A DNA stretch of 64,000 nucleotides from positions 248,001 through 312,000 of the forward strand of contig NZ_KQ947992.1 of NCBI RefSeq assembly GCF_001513975.1, given 5' to 3'. This document shows positions 42,313 to 52,947 of this stretch, one piece after another. Each line of letters starts with the position of its first letter. Position 1 is the stretch's first letter. The notes below the pieces were generated by a model. It made no database searches. It saw nothing but the letters and a program-made list of their open reading frames with translations, and was not told the origin of the DNA. The DNA comes from Streptomyces curacoi (GTDB lineage Bacteria > Actinomycetota > Actinomycetes > Streptomycetales > Streptomycetaceae). The translations under genes were made by a program, and so were the position numbers.

Positions 42313-43124
42313 ACGGAGCGAGCCGCGAGGCCCTGGCAGCCGCACGTGAGCGTCTCGACGCGCTGACGGACTCGACGTCCGTCGACGCGGCCAAGCTCGC
42401 CGACGAGCTGGCCGCCGTCACCGCGCTGCTCGACCGCGAGGTGTCGCTGCGTCGGGTCCTCACCGACCCGGCGCAGGCCGGTGAGGCCAAGGCCGAGCTG
42501 GCCCAGCGCCTGCTCGGCGGCCAGGTCGGCGGCGAGGCCGTGGACCTGCTGGCCGGCATGGTGCGCTCCCGCTGGTCGCAGTCGCGCGACCTGGTGGACG
42601 CGCTGGAGGAGCTGGCGGACACCGCCGACCTCACGGCCGCGCAGAAGGCGGGCACGCTCGACGACGTCGAGGACGAGCTGTTCCGGTTCGGCCGGATCGT
42701 CTCTTCCAGCACCGGGCTGCGCGCCGCGCTGACCGACCGCGCCGCCTCCAAGACGGCCAAGAGCGAGCTGCTGCGCAGCCTGCTCGGCGGCCGGGCCAAG
42801 GCGACCACCGAGCGTCTGGTGACGCGTCTTGTGACCGTGCCGCGTGGACGTAGCCTGGAGTCGGGACTGGAGTCCCTGTCCAAGCTCGCCGCCGAGCGCC
42901 GGGACCGCATGGTCGCCGTCGTCACCTCGGCGGTGCCGCTGAGCGACGTACAGAAGCAGCGCCTCGGCGCCGCGCTGGCGAAGCTCTACGGCCGTCAGAT
43001 GCACCTCAACCTCGACGTGGACCCCGAGGTCGTCGGCGGGATCCGGGTGCAGGTCGGCGACGAGGTCATCAACGGCTCCCTCGCGGACCGCATCGAGGAC
43101 GCCGGCCGCCGACTGGCGAGCTAG
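42309..43124 (+). CDS. atpH: F1Fo ATP synthase subunit delta
   Basis: 271 residues, the longer actinobacterial form compared with ~180 in E. coli. The C-terminal part has the OSCP/delta signature 'VTSAVPLSDVQKQRLGAALA' and 'LDVDPEVVGGIRVQVGDEVI'. It links the peripheral stalk to F1. Start overlaps atpF. Confidence 0.95.
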   Translation: MNGASREALAAARERLDALTDSTSVDAAKLADELAAVTALLDREVSLRRVLTDPAQAGEAKAELAQRLLGGQVGGEAVDLLAGMVRSRWSQSRDLVDALEELADTADLTAAQKAGTLDDVEDELFRFGRIVSSSTGLRAALTDRAASKTAKSELLRSLLGGRAKATTERLVTRLVTVPRGRSLESGLESLSKLAAERRDRMVAVVTSAVPLSDVQKQRLGAALAKLYGRQMHLNLDVDPEVVGGIRVQVGDEVINGSLADRIEDAGRRLAS

Positions 43125-43153
43125 CGGCAACTTAATAGCAGTACGTACTTACG

Positions 43154-43200
43154 ACGGCCCATGTTGGGCCGTGCAGAGGATTCCTGGGGGTCGCCCCCAG
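43154..43200 (+). promoter_or_regulatory. Two adjacent hairpins in the atpH-atpA gap
   Basis: ACGGCCCA-TGT-TGGGCCGT (43154-43172) and CTGGGGG-TCG-CCCCCAG (43184-43200) are both perfect stems, 49 bp before the atpA start. Neither is followed by a T-tract. They may mark an RNA processing site or tune downstream expression. Confidence 0.6.
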
Positions 43201-43248
43201 ACCCCCAAAGTGAAACTTCGGGCCCAACAAGGAGAGCAGGGAACCCAG

Positions 43249-44856
43249 ATGGCGGAGCTCACGATCCGGCCGGAGGAGATCCGGGACGCACTGGAGACCT
43301 TCGTCCAGTCGTACAAGCCGGACGCGGCCTCGCGCGAGGAGGTCGGTACGGTCACCCTTGCCGGCGACGGCATCGCGAAGGTCGAGGGTCTGCCCTCGGC
43401 CATGGCCAACGAACTGCTGAAGTTCGAGGACGGCACCCTCGGCCTCGCCCTCAACCTCGAGGAGCGCGAGATCGGTGCCATCGTCCTCGGTGAGTTCAGC
43501 GGCATCGAGGAGGGGCAGCCGGTCACCCGTACCGGCGAGGTGCTCTCCGTGGCAGTGGGCGAGGGCTACCTCGGCCGCGTCGTCGACCCGCTCGGCAACC
43601 CGATCGACGGCCTCGGCGAGATCGAGACCGACAGTCGCCGCGCCCTCGAGCTGCAGGCCCCGGGCGTCATGGTCCGCAAGTCGGTGCACGAGCCGATGGA
43701 GACCGGCTACAAGGCCGTCGACGCGATGACCCCGATCGGCCGTGGTCAGCGTCAGCTGATCATCGGTGACCGCCAGACCGGCAAGACCGCCCTGGCCGTC
43801 GACACGATCATCAACCAGCGCGACAACTGGCGCACCGGCGACCCGAACAAGCAGGTCCGCTGCATCTACGTCGCCATCGGCCAGAAGGGCTCCACCATCG
43901 CGTCGGTCCGCCGCGCGCTGGAGGAGAACGGCGCGCTGGAGTACACGACCATCGTCGCCGCCCCGGCGTCCGACCCGGCCGGCTTCAAGTACCTGGCGCC
44001 GTACACCGGCTCGGCCATCGGCCAGCACTGGATGTACCAGGGCAAGCACGTCCTGATCATCTTCGACGACCTGTCGAAGCAGGCCGACGCCTACCGCGCC
44101 GTGTCGCTGCTGCTGCGCCGCCCGCCGGGCCGTGAGGCCTACCCGGGTGACGTCTTCTACCTGCACTCCCGTCTGCTGGAGCGCTGCGCCAAGCTCTCCG
44201 ACGAGATGGGCGCCGGCTCGATGACCGGTCTGCCGATCGTCGAGACCAAGGCCAACGACGTGTCGGCGTTCATCCCGACCAACGTCATCTCCATCACCGA
44301 CGGCCAGTGCTTCCTGGAGTCGGACCTGTTCAACGCCGGTCAGCGCCCCGCGCTGAACGTCGGTATCTCCGTCTCCCGAGTCGGTGGTTCCGCGCAGCAC
44401 AAGGCGATGAAGCAGGTTTCCGGTCGTCTGCGCGTCGACCTCGCCCAGTTCCGTGAGCTTGAGGCGTTCGCCGCCTTCGGTTCCGACCTGGACGCCGCGT
44501 CGAAGGCGCAGCTGGAGCGCGGTCAGCGCATGGTCGAGCTGCTGAAGCAGGCTCAGTACCAGCCGATGTCGACCGAGGACCAGGTCGTCTCCGTGTGGGC
44601 CGGCACCACCGGCAAGATGGACGACGTCCCGGTCGCCGACATCCGCCGCTTCGAGCGCGAGCTCCTTGAGTACCTGCACCGCAAGGAGCAGGGCCTCATG
44701 ACCTCCATCAAGGAGGGCGGCAAGATGTCGGACGACACGCTCACCGCTGTCGCCGACGCCATCGCGGAGTTCAAGAAGCAGTTCGAGACCTCGGACGGCA
44801 AGCTCCTCGGCGAAGAGGCTCCGGCCGCCCCGAAGGCGACCAGCGCCTCCAAGTGA
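43249..44856 (+). CDS. atpA: F1Fo ATP synthase subunit alpha
   Basis: 535 residues. N-terminal beta-barrel, Walker A 'GDRQTGKTALAVDTIINQ', Walker B region 'VLIIFDDLSKQADAYRAVSL', and the signature 'PALNVGISVSRVGGSAQ'. It forms the non-catalytic nucleotide sites of F1. The ATG at 43249 (MAELTIRPEE) is preceded by GGAGAGCAGG. Confidence 0.97.
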   Translation: MAELTIRPEEIRDALETFVQSYKPDAASREEVGTVTLAGDGIAKVEGLPSAMANELLKFEDGTLGLALNLEEREIGAIVLGEFSGIEEGQPVTRTGEVLSVAVGEGYLGRVVDPLGNPIDGLGEIETDSRRALELQAPGVMVRKSVHEPMETGYKAVDAMTPIGRGQRQLIIGDRQTGKTALAVDTIINQRDNWRTGDPNKQVRCIYVAIGQKGSTIASVRRALEENGALEYTTIVAAPASDPAGFKYLAPYTGSAIGQHWMYQGKHVLIIFDDLSKQADAYRAVSLLLRRPPGREAYPGDVFYLHSRLLERCAKLSDEMGAGSMTGLPIVETKANDVSAFIPTNVISITDGQCFLESDLFNAGQRPALNVGISVSRVGGSAQHKAMKQVSGRLRVDLAQFRELEAFAAFGSDLDAASKAQLERGQRMVELLKQAQYQPMSTEDQVVSVWAGTTGKMDDVPVADIRRFERELLEYLHRKEQGLMTSIKEGGKMSDDTLTAVADAIAEFKKQFETSDGKLLGEEAPAAPKATSASK

Positions 44857-44877
44857 CGTAAGGAAGGGACCTGACTC

Positions 44878-45792
44878 ATGGGAGCCCAGCTCCGGGTCTA
44901 CAAGCGTCGCATCCGATCCGTCACCGCGACCAAGAAGATCACGAAGGCGATGGAGATGATCGCCGCCTCGCGCGTCGTCAAGGCGCAGCGCAAGGTGGCG
45001 GCCTCCACGCCGTACGCGACCGAGCTCACCCGCGCGGTCACGGCGGTCGGTACCGGCTCGAACACCAAGCACCCGCTGACCACGCAGGCCGAGACGGTCA
45101 CGCGGTCCGCGGTGCTGCTCCTGACGAGCGACCGGGGTCTTGCCGGTGCCTTCAACTCCAACTCCATCAAGGCGGCGGAGCAGCTGACCGAGCGCCTGGA
45201 GCGCGAGGGCAAGCAGGTCGACATCTACATCGTCGGCCGGCGCGGTGTCGCCCACTACAACTTCCGTGAGCGCAAGATCGCGGAGTCGTGGACCGGCTTC
45301 ACCGACGAGCCCACGTACGCGGACGCCAAGAAGGTCGCGGCCCCGCTGATCGAGGCCATCGAGAAGGACACGGCGGACGGCGGCGTGGACGAGCTCCACA
45401 TCGTCTACACCGAGTTCGTGTCGATGATGACCCAGCAGGCGCTGGATGCGCGTCTGCTGCCGCTCAGCCTCGAAGAGGTCGCGGAGGAGGCTCCGTCCAA
45501 GGGCGAGCTTCTTCCGCTGTACGACTTCGAGCCGTCGGCGGAGGACGTCCTCGACGCCCTGCTGCCGCGCTATGTGGAGAGCCGTATCTACAACGCGCTG
45601 CTCCAGTCGGCCGCCTCCAAGCACGCCGCCACGCGGCGCGCGATGAAGTCGGCCACCGACAACGCCGGCGAGCTCATCGAGACCCTCACCCGGCTTGCCA
45701 ACCAGGCCCGCCAGGCCGAAATCACCCAGGAAATCAGCGAGATCGTCGGTGGCGCCAGCGCCCTGGCCGACGCGACCGCGGGGAGTGACTGA
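44878..45792 (+). CDS. atpG: F1Fo ATP synthase subunit gamma
   Basis: 304 residues. The N-terminal helix 'RVYKRRIRSVTATKKITKAM' and the C-terminal signature 'ITQEISEIVGGASAL' form the central-shaft coiled coil, with a Rossmann-like middle ('LLLTSDRGLAGAFNSN'). It is 21 bp after atpA. Confidence 0.97.
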   Translation: MGAQLRVYKRRIRSVTATKKITKAMEMIAASRVVKAQRKVAASTPYATELTRAVTAVGTGSNTKHPLTTQAETVTRSAVLLLTSDRGLAGAFNSNSIKAAEQLTERLEREGKQVDIYIVGRRGVAHYNFRERKIAESWTGFTDEPTYADAKKVAAPLIEAIEKDTADGGVDELHIVYTEFVSMMTQQALDARLLPLSLEEVAEEAPSKGELLPLYDFEPSAEDVLDALLPRYVESRIYNALLQSAASKHAATRRAMKSATDNAGELIETLTRLANQARQAEITQEISEIVGGASALADATAGSD

Positions 45793-45795
45793 CAA

Positions 45796-47232
45796 ATGAC
45801 CACCACTGTTGAGACGGCCACGGCGACGGGCCGCGTCGCGCGGGTCATCGGCCCGGTCGTCGACGTGGAGTTCCCCGTCGACGCGATGCCGGAGATCTAC
45901 AACGCCCTCCACGTCGAGGTCGCCGACCCGGCGAACGCGGGCGAGAAGAAGATCCTGACCCTGGAGGTCGCCCAGCACCTGGGTGACGGCCTGGTCCGCG
46001 CGATCTCCATGCAGCCCACCGACGGTCTGGTCCGCCAGGCCCCGGTCACCGACACCGGCACGGGCATCACCGTTCCGGTCGGCGACTTCACCAAGGGCAA
46101 GGTGTTCAACACCCTCGGTGAGGTGCTGAACGTCGACGAGACCTACGACGGCGAGCGCTGGTCCATCCACCGCAAGGCGCCGAACTTCGACGAGCTCGAG
46201 TCGAAGACCGAGATGTTCGAGACCGGCGTCAAGGTCATCGACCTTCTCACCCCGTACGTCAAGGGTGGAAAGATCGGTCTGTTCGGCGGTGCCGGCGTCG
46301 GCAAGACGGTGCTCATCCAGGAGATGATCTACCGCGTCGCCAACAACCACGACGGTGTCTCCGTGTTCGCCGGTGTCGGTGAGCGCACCCGTGAGGGCAA
46401 CGACCTCATCGAGGAGATGTCGGACTCGGGCGTCATCGACAAGACCGCGCTGGTCTTCGGTCAGATGGACGAGCCCCCGGGCACCCGTCTGCGCGTGGCC
46501 CTCGCCGGTCTGACCATGGCGGAGTACTTCCGCGATGTGCAGAAGCAGGACGTGCTGTTCTTCATCGACAACATCTTCCGCTTCACCCAGGCCGGTTCCG
46601 AGGTGTCGACCCTGCTCGGCCGTATGCCCTCCGCGGTGGGTTACCAGCCGAACCTGGCCGACGAGATGGGTCTCCTCCAGGAGCGCATCACCTCGACCCG
46701 CGGTCACTCGATCACCTCGATGCAGGCGATCTACGTCCCCGCGGACGACCTGACCGACCCGGCCCCGGCCACCACGTTCGCCCACCTCGACGCGACGACG
46801 GTTCTGTCCCGTCCGATCTCCGAGAAGGGCATCTACCCGGCCGTGGACCCGCTGGACTCCACGTCCCGCATCCTGGACCCGCGCTACATCGCGCAGGACC
46901 ACTACGACTGCGCCATGCGCGTCAAGGGGATCCTGCAGAAGTACAAGGACCTCCAGGACATCATCGCGATCCTCGGTATCGACGAGCTCAGCGAGGAGGA
47001 CAAGCTGGTCGTCCAGCGTGCCCGCCGCGTCGAGCGCTTCCTGTCCCAGAACACCCACGTCGCCAAGCAGTTCACCGGTGTGGACGGCTCGGACGTGCCG
47101 CTGGACGAGTCGATCGCCGCGTTCAACGCGATCTGCGACGGTGAGTTCGACCACTTCCCGGAGCAGGCGTTCTTCATGTGCGGTGGTCTTGAGGACCTGA
47201 AGAAGAACGCGAAGGAGCTGGGCGTCTCCTGA
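45796..47232 (+). CDS. atpD: F1Fo ATP synthase subunit beta
   Basis: 478 residues, the catalytic subunit. Walker A is 'GGAGVGKTVLIQEMIYRVA', the catalytic Glu is in 'GVGERTREGNDLIEEM', Walker B 'VLFFIDNIFRFTQAGSEV', and the DELSEED-like loop reads 'IDELSEEDKLVV'. It starts at ATG 45796, 3 bp after the atpG stop. Confidence 0.98.
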   Translation: MTTTVETATATGRVARVIGPVVDVEFPVDAMPEIYNALHVEVADPANAGEKKILTLEVAQHLGDGLVRAISMQPTDGLVRQAPVTDTGTGITVPVGDFTKGKVFNTLGEVLNVDETYDGERWSIHRKAPNFDELESKTEMFETGVKVIDLLTPYVKGGKIGLFGGAGVGKTVLIQEMIYRVANNHDGVSVFAGVGERTREGNDLIEEMSDSGVIDKTALVFGQMDEPPGTRLRVALAGLTMAEYFRDVQKQDVLFFIDNIFRFTQAGSEVSTLLGRMPSAVGYQPNLADEMGLLQERITSTRGHSITSMQAIYVPADDLTDPAPATTFAHLDATTVLSRPISEKGIYPAVDPLDSTSRILDPRYIAQDHYDCAMRVKGILQKYKDLQDIIAILGIDELSEEDKLVVQRARRVERFLSQNTHVAKQFTGVDGSDVPLDESIAAFNAICDGEFDHFPEQAFFMCGGLEDLKKNAKELGVS

Positions 47233-47263
47233 CGCACCGGTGCTCTTGAGCCTTGTGCTCTTG

Positions 47264-47295
47264 GTGAGGGGGCGGGGCACGTCCCGCCCCCTCAC
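47264..47295 (+). terminator. Strong hairpin between atpD and atpC
   Basis: GTGAGGGGGCGGG pairs perfectly with CCCGCCCCCTCAC (13 bp) around a 6-nt loop, 31 bp after the atpD stop. No U-tract follows, so it may be a partial terminator or an mRNA stabiliser that limits atpC. Confidence 0.75.
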
Positions 47296-47360
47296 TCACG
47301 CCTACTAGACTTGTAACCAACACCCGGCAGAACCGCCGGGTGGTGACCCGAGGAGCCACC

Positions 47361-47735
47361 TTGGCTGCTGAGCTGCACGTCGCGCTGGTCGCCGCCGACC
47401 GTGAGGTCTGGTCCGGCCAGGCCACCCTGGTCGTCGCGCGCACCACGTCCGGCGACATCGGCGTCATGCCCGGTCACCAGCCGCTGCTCGGTGTGCTGGA
47501 GTCGGGCCCGGTGACCATCCGTACGAGTGAAGGTGGAACGGTCGTCGCCGCGGTGCACGGCGGTTTCATCTCGTTCGCGGACGACAAGCTGTCGCTGCTG
47601 GCCGAGATCGCCGAGCTGTCGGACGAGATCGACGTCCAGCGCGCGGAGCGCGAGCTCGAGCGCGCGAAGGCGGTGGGCGACGCCGCCGCCGAGCGCCGCG
47701 CGGACGTACGACTGCGGGCGGCGACGGCGCGCTGA
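47361..47735 (+). CDS. atpC: F1Fo ATP synthase subunit epsilon
   Basis: 124 residues from TTG 47361, 7 bp after GAGGAG. 'LHVALVAADREVWSGQATLV', 'GDIGVMPGHQPLLGVLESG', and the C-terminal helical hairpin 'DEIDVQRAERELERAKAVGD' match epsilon. It inhibits ATP hydrolysis in F1. It is the last gene of the operon. Confidence 0.95.
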   Translation: MAAELHVALVAADREVWSGQATLVVARTTSGDIGVMPGHQPLLGVLESGPVTIRTSEGGTVVAAVHGGFISFADDKLSLLAEIAELSDEIDVQRAERELERAKAVGDAAAERRADVRLRAATAR

Positions 47736-47892
47736 CCCCTGGGGGTACCGCCCGGGCCGTTTAGGCTCTGGGGAGAGCGCACGCGATGACGTCACTCAGC
47801 CGCGGCTGGGACCGGAGCAATCCGGTGCCGGTCGCGGCTGAGGCAGATATGGAAGTTTTTTCCGTTCCGTTACCTAGGAGACGAGGAGGTCG

Positions 47893-48345
47893 GTGTCGAT
47901 GGTCCTCGCTCTGACTGTGTGCGGAATCGTCGTCGCCCTTGTGGTGCTGGGGTTGTTCGTCTTCGGCCTGCGCCGCAGGCTCATCCAGCGCTCGGGCGGC
48001 ACCTTCGACTGTTCCCTGCGCTGGGACGTGCCGGAGAAACCCGACACCAGCGGCAAGGGCTGGAGCTACGGCGTCGCCCGCTACAACGGCGACCGGATCG
48101 AGTGGTACCGCGTCTTCTCCTACGCCTACCGCCCGCGCCGCATCCTGGAGCGCGCGTCGATCGAGGTGGCCGGCCGCCGCGTACCCGACGGCGAGGAGGA
48201 GCTGGCGCTGCTCTCCGACGCGGTGATCCTCACCTGTCTGCACCGGGGCACCCGCCTCGAACTCGCCATGAGCGAAGACGCGCTGACCGGTTTCCTCGCG
48301 TGGCTGGAGGCAGCCCCGCCCGGTCAGCGCGTCAATGTCGCTTAG
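47893..48345 (+). CDS. DUF2550 membrane-anchored protein
   Basis: 150 residues from GTG 47893 (or ATG 47899). One N-terminal membrane helix ('VLALTVCGIVVALVVLGLFV') precedes a soluble domain: 'RSGGTFDCSLRWD', 'GWSYGVARYNGDRIEWYRVF', 'LARRI'-like 'YRPRRILERASIEV'. It matches DUF2550, found directly after atpC across actinobacteria. The function is unknown. Confidence 0.9.
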   Translation: MSMVLALTVCGIVVALVVLGLFVFGLRRRLIQRSGGTFDCSLRWDVPEKPDTSGKGWSYGVARYNGDRIEWYRVFSYAYRPRRILERASIEVAGRRVPDGEEELALLSDAVILTCLHRGTRLELAMSEDALTGFLAWLEAAPPGQRVNVA

Positions 48346-48369
48346 TTCGTCTATTCGCCTATTTGCTTA

Positions 48370-50196
<1,827 letters not shown>

Positions 50197-50263
50197 GCTG
50201 CGCCTCCTTGTTGGGGAGTCAGGGGGGCATGACTGAGCCTCATGCCGCACTCATGGTGCGGTG

Positions 50264-50305
50264 AGAATAGAAAGGTCTGGACCACGGGTCAATAGGTCTG
50301 GACCA
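50264..50305 (-). promoter_or_regulatory. chiC promoter with two 12-bp chitinase-type direct repeats
   Basis: On the chiC strand TGGTCCAGACCT occurs at 50305-50294 and again at 50284-50273. Between and beyond them are -35 TTGACC (50292-50287), a 17-bp spacer and -10 TATTCT (50269-50264). These repeats are known upstream of Streptomyces chitinase genes and are tied to chitin induction, GlcNAc/glucose control and DasR-type binding. Confidence 0.9.
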
Positions 50306-50345
50306 GTTGCCCTTTGCTCCCCGATCGGCTCCTTCGGCCGGGCTC

Positions 50346-50987
50346 TCAGATCCCCAACTCCTGCGCGAGTACCGCCGCTTGCACCCGACTGCGCAGCTCC
50401 AGCTTCCCCAGCAACCGGCTGACGTGCGTCTTCACCGTCGCCTCGGCCATGTCGAGCCGGGCCGCGACAGCGGCGTTGGACAGGCCTTCGCCCAGGCAGG
50501 CCAGCACCTCGCGTTCGCGGCGCGTGAGGCTGTCCAGCACGGACGGATCGACCGTCGGCTCCCGAACGGGCTTCGCCGCGAACTCGGTGATCAGCCGCCG
50601 GGTGACGGCGGGCGCGACGATCCCCTCACCGCGCGCCACCGTCCGCACCGCCTCGACCAGATCCTTCGCCTCCGTGTTCTTCAGCAGGAAGCCCGCGGCC
50701 CCGGCCCGCAGCGCCCCGAACACATACTCGTCGAGGTCGAAGGTGGTGAGCACCAGGACGTCGGCCAGCTGCTCGGCGACGACCTGCCGGGTCGCCGCCA
50801 CCCCGTCCAGGCGTGGCATCTGAACGTCCATCAGCACCAGGTCGGGCCGCAGTTCACGGGCCATGGCCACCGCCTGTTCGCCGTCCGCCGCCTCACCGAC
50901 CACCTCGATGTCGGGCGCGCTGCGCAGGATGAGGACGAGCCCGGCGCGGACGGCGGACTGGTCCTCGGCGACCAGGACGCGGATCAT
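50346..50987 (-). CDS. NarL/LuxR-type response regulator
   Basis: 213 residues. Receiver domain 'RVLVAEDQSAVRAGLVLILR' with phospho-Asp in 'LVLMDVQMPRLDGV' and Lys in 'GFLLKNTEAKDL'. The C-terminal LuxR HTH is 'LTRREREVLACLGEGLSNAA', then 'VAARLDMAEATVKTHVSRLL'. Its ATG overlaps the kinase stop (ATGA), so the two form a coupled two-component system. Confidence 0.94.
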   Translation of the reverse strand: MIRVLVAEDQSAVRAGLVLILRSAPDIEVVGEAADGEQAVAMARELRPDLVLMDVQMPRLDGVAATRQVVAEQLADVLVLTTFDLDEYVFGALRAGAAGFLLKNTEAKDLVEAVRTVARGEGIVAPAVTRRLITEFAAKPVREPTVDPSVLDSLTRREREVLACLGEGLSNAAVAARLDMAEATVKTHVSRLLGKLELRSRVQAAVLAQELGI

Positions 50988-52177
50988 TCTCTGTCTCCTT
51001 CGGACACGGGAAGCGTGGCGCGTACGGTCCAGATCTTGCCGTCGGCGGAGTCCGGGTCCCGCACGGGCCCGGCCTCGAACGTGCCGCCCAGCAGCGCGAC
51101 CCGCTCCCGCATCCCCACCAGCCCGGCACCCGAGCCGGGCGCGCGCGGTCCGTCACGGTCGCCGAAGGGGCTGGTCACCGTGACGGTGAGGGAGCCGTCC
51201 CGCTGGGCGAGGGCGACGGTCACCCGGCCGGGGGAGGCGTGCTTGAGGGCGTTGGTGAGGGACTCCTGGACGATGCGGTAGGCGGCGAGCTCCACCGGGG
51301 CGGGGACGGTGCCGTGCGCGGCGTCGAGGGTGACGTCGAGCCCGTTGGTGCGGGCGCCGGCCACGAGGGCGCCGAGCCCGTCGAGCGTGGGAGCGGCCAC
51401 CGGCTCGGTGTCGCCGCTGGAGTCGCGCAGGATGCCGATGAGCCGCCGCATCTCGGAGAGCCCTTCGACGCTGTTCTCACGGATGACCGAGAGCGCCTCG
51501 CGGGAGGTCTTCGGGTCGTCGAGGGAGAGCGCGGCCGTGGAGTGGATGGCGATCGCGGAGAGATGGTTGGCGACCATGTCGTGCAACTCGCGTGCCATGC
51601 GCGCCCGTTCCGAGGTCACGGCCTGGGCGCGGTCCATCTCGGCGAGCAGCGCGGTCTGTTCGGCGCGCAGACGGGCGGCCTCGGCGGCGTCGCGGTGGTT
51701 GCGGACGATCCAGCCGGTGAGGGCCGGCATCAGCGCGACCAAGCCGATGATCACGCCGATCAGCAGCGCCTCGGGCACCCGCCACACCGCCACGGGCACG
51801 ATCGTGCCGGCCACCGTGAGCAGCCCGCTGATCCAGGGCACGCGCCGCGCGGTGGGGGGCGGCCCGTACACCACGGCGGCGTACACGAGGTCCGTGAACA
51901 TCAGGACCGTGACCAGGTTGCCCTGGGTGACGGTGTCCACGGTCAGCGCGGCCCACCCCACCAGCAGGGCCGTGCGCGGCAGGGTGCGGCGCATCGCCTC
52001 GCAGCCGGCGGTCACGGCGAGCGGCAGCAGGATCGGCCAGCGGCCCTCCAGGAGCACGATCGGCTCCCCGGCCGGCCGGGCCGCGAGTCCCACGCCCCAC
52101 AGCAGCAGGCCCCCGAGCAGTCCGGCGAGCGCGGCGCACAGGTCGAAGCGGTGCGGGCGGGGCAGTCGTACGGCCAT
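50984..52177 (-). CDS. Sensor histidine kinase (HisKA_3 / NarL partner)
   Basis: 397 residues from ATG 52177, behind GGATGGAG. The N-terminal ~170 residues contain about five hydrophobic segments with almost no extracellular domain. The phospho-acceptor His lies in 'RMARELHDMVANHLSAIAIH', and the GHKL domain has 'YRIVQESLTNALKHA' and 'GSGAGLVGMRERVALLGG'. It probably senses a membrane-associated signal. It pairs with the response regulator immediately downstream. Confidence 0.92.
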   Translation of the reverse strand: MAVRLPRPHRFDLCAALAGLLGGLLLWGVGLAARPAGEPIVLLEGRWPILLPLAVTAGCEAMRRTLPRTALLVGWAALTVDTVTQGNLVTVLMFTDLVYAAVVYGPPPTARRVPWISGLLTVAGTIVPVAVWRVPEALLIGVIIGLVALMPALTGWIVRNHRDAAEAARLRAEQTALLAEMDRAQAVTSERARMARELHDMVANHLSAIAIHSTAALSLDDPKTSREALSVIRENSVEGLSEMRRLIGILRDSSGDTEPVAAPTLDGLGALVAGARTNGLDVTLDAAHGTVPAPVELAAYRIVQESLTNALKHASPGRVTVALAQRDGSLTVTVTSPFGDRDGPRAPGSGAGLVGMRERVALLGGTFEAGPVRDPDSADGKIWTVRATLPVSEGDRE

Positions 52178-52329
52178 GACTCCATCCAACACGGGCCCGG
52201 CGCTCACCGCCTGATGCTCGCGAAGGGTCCTGGACTGCATCTTTCGATGTACCGCGAGTTCGTCACCGCCGACGACGAAAGCGGCCGGTGCCGACGGGAG
52301 CCTGGAAAGGTGACCGAAGGGAGCATGTT

Positions 52330-52917
52330 GTGATCGTCGCGCTCATCATCGCCTGCGAGGTCGGCTTCTGGGTGCTGCTGGCCCTGGGACTCGCCGTCCG
52401 CTACCTGCTGAAGTGGCGCCGTACGAGCGTTGCCCTGCTGCTGTGCGAGCCGCTCCTGGAGGTCGTGCTGTTCGTGGCGACGGCGATCGACCTGAAGAAC
52501 GGCGCCGAACCGAGCTGGGAGCACGGCGTGGCGGCGCTCTACATCGGCTTCACCGTCGCCTACGGCCACTACACGATCCGCTGGCTGGACGGCCACGCCG
52601 CCCACCGCCTGGGCGGCGCGCCCAAGCCGGTCGGGCCACCGCGCTACGGCATCCCGCGCGCCCGGCACGAGGGGCGGCTGTGGCTCCGTACGGTGCTGGC
52701 GGCGGCCGTCGCCTGTGCGTTGCTCCAAGGTGCGGTCTGGTACGTCGGCGACGACGGGGACATCTCGTCGCTGCGGTCCTTCCAGGGGGCGGCGCTCAGG
52801 TCCGCGGGCATCCACGGCCTGGTCGCCCTCGCGTATCTGATCTGGCCGAAGAAGGAGCCGGCCGCGCCCGCGGAGGAACCGCGGCTCACGACGACCAAGG
52901 AAAGCACCCGACGCTGA
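52330..52917 (+). CDS. Membrane protein of unknown function
   Basis: 195 residues from GTG 52330 behind AGGGAG. Four hydrophobic segments ('VIVALIIACEVGFWVLLALG', 'VALLLCEPLLEVVLFVATAI', 'AALYIGFTVAYGHYTI', 'VLAAAVACALLQGAVWYV') and a charged tail. It resembles conserved integral membrane proteins of Streptomyces. I recognise no functional domain. It is divergent from the two-component pair and not obviously in an operon. Confidence 0.75.
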   Translation: MIVALIIACEVGFWVLLALGLAVRYLLKWRRTSVALLLCEPLLEVVLFVATAIDLKNGAEPSWEHGVAALYIGFTVAYGHYTIRWLDGHAAHRLGGAPKPVGPPRYGIPRARHEGRLWLRTVLAAAVACALLQGAVWYVGDDGDISSLRSFQGAALRSAGIHGLVALAYLIWPKKEPAAPAEEPRLTTTKESTRR

Positions 52918-52947
52918 GCAACGGGACCTCCACCAGGTGCGGGGGGT

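Noticed and set aside
43132..47295. A 1387-codon open frame antisense to the ATP synthase genes
   Set aside because: It is a GC-bias artefact opposite strongly conserved atpA, atpG and atpD; its translation is Arg/Gly/Val-rich with no motifs.
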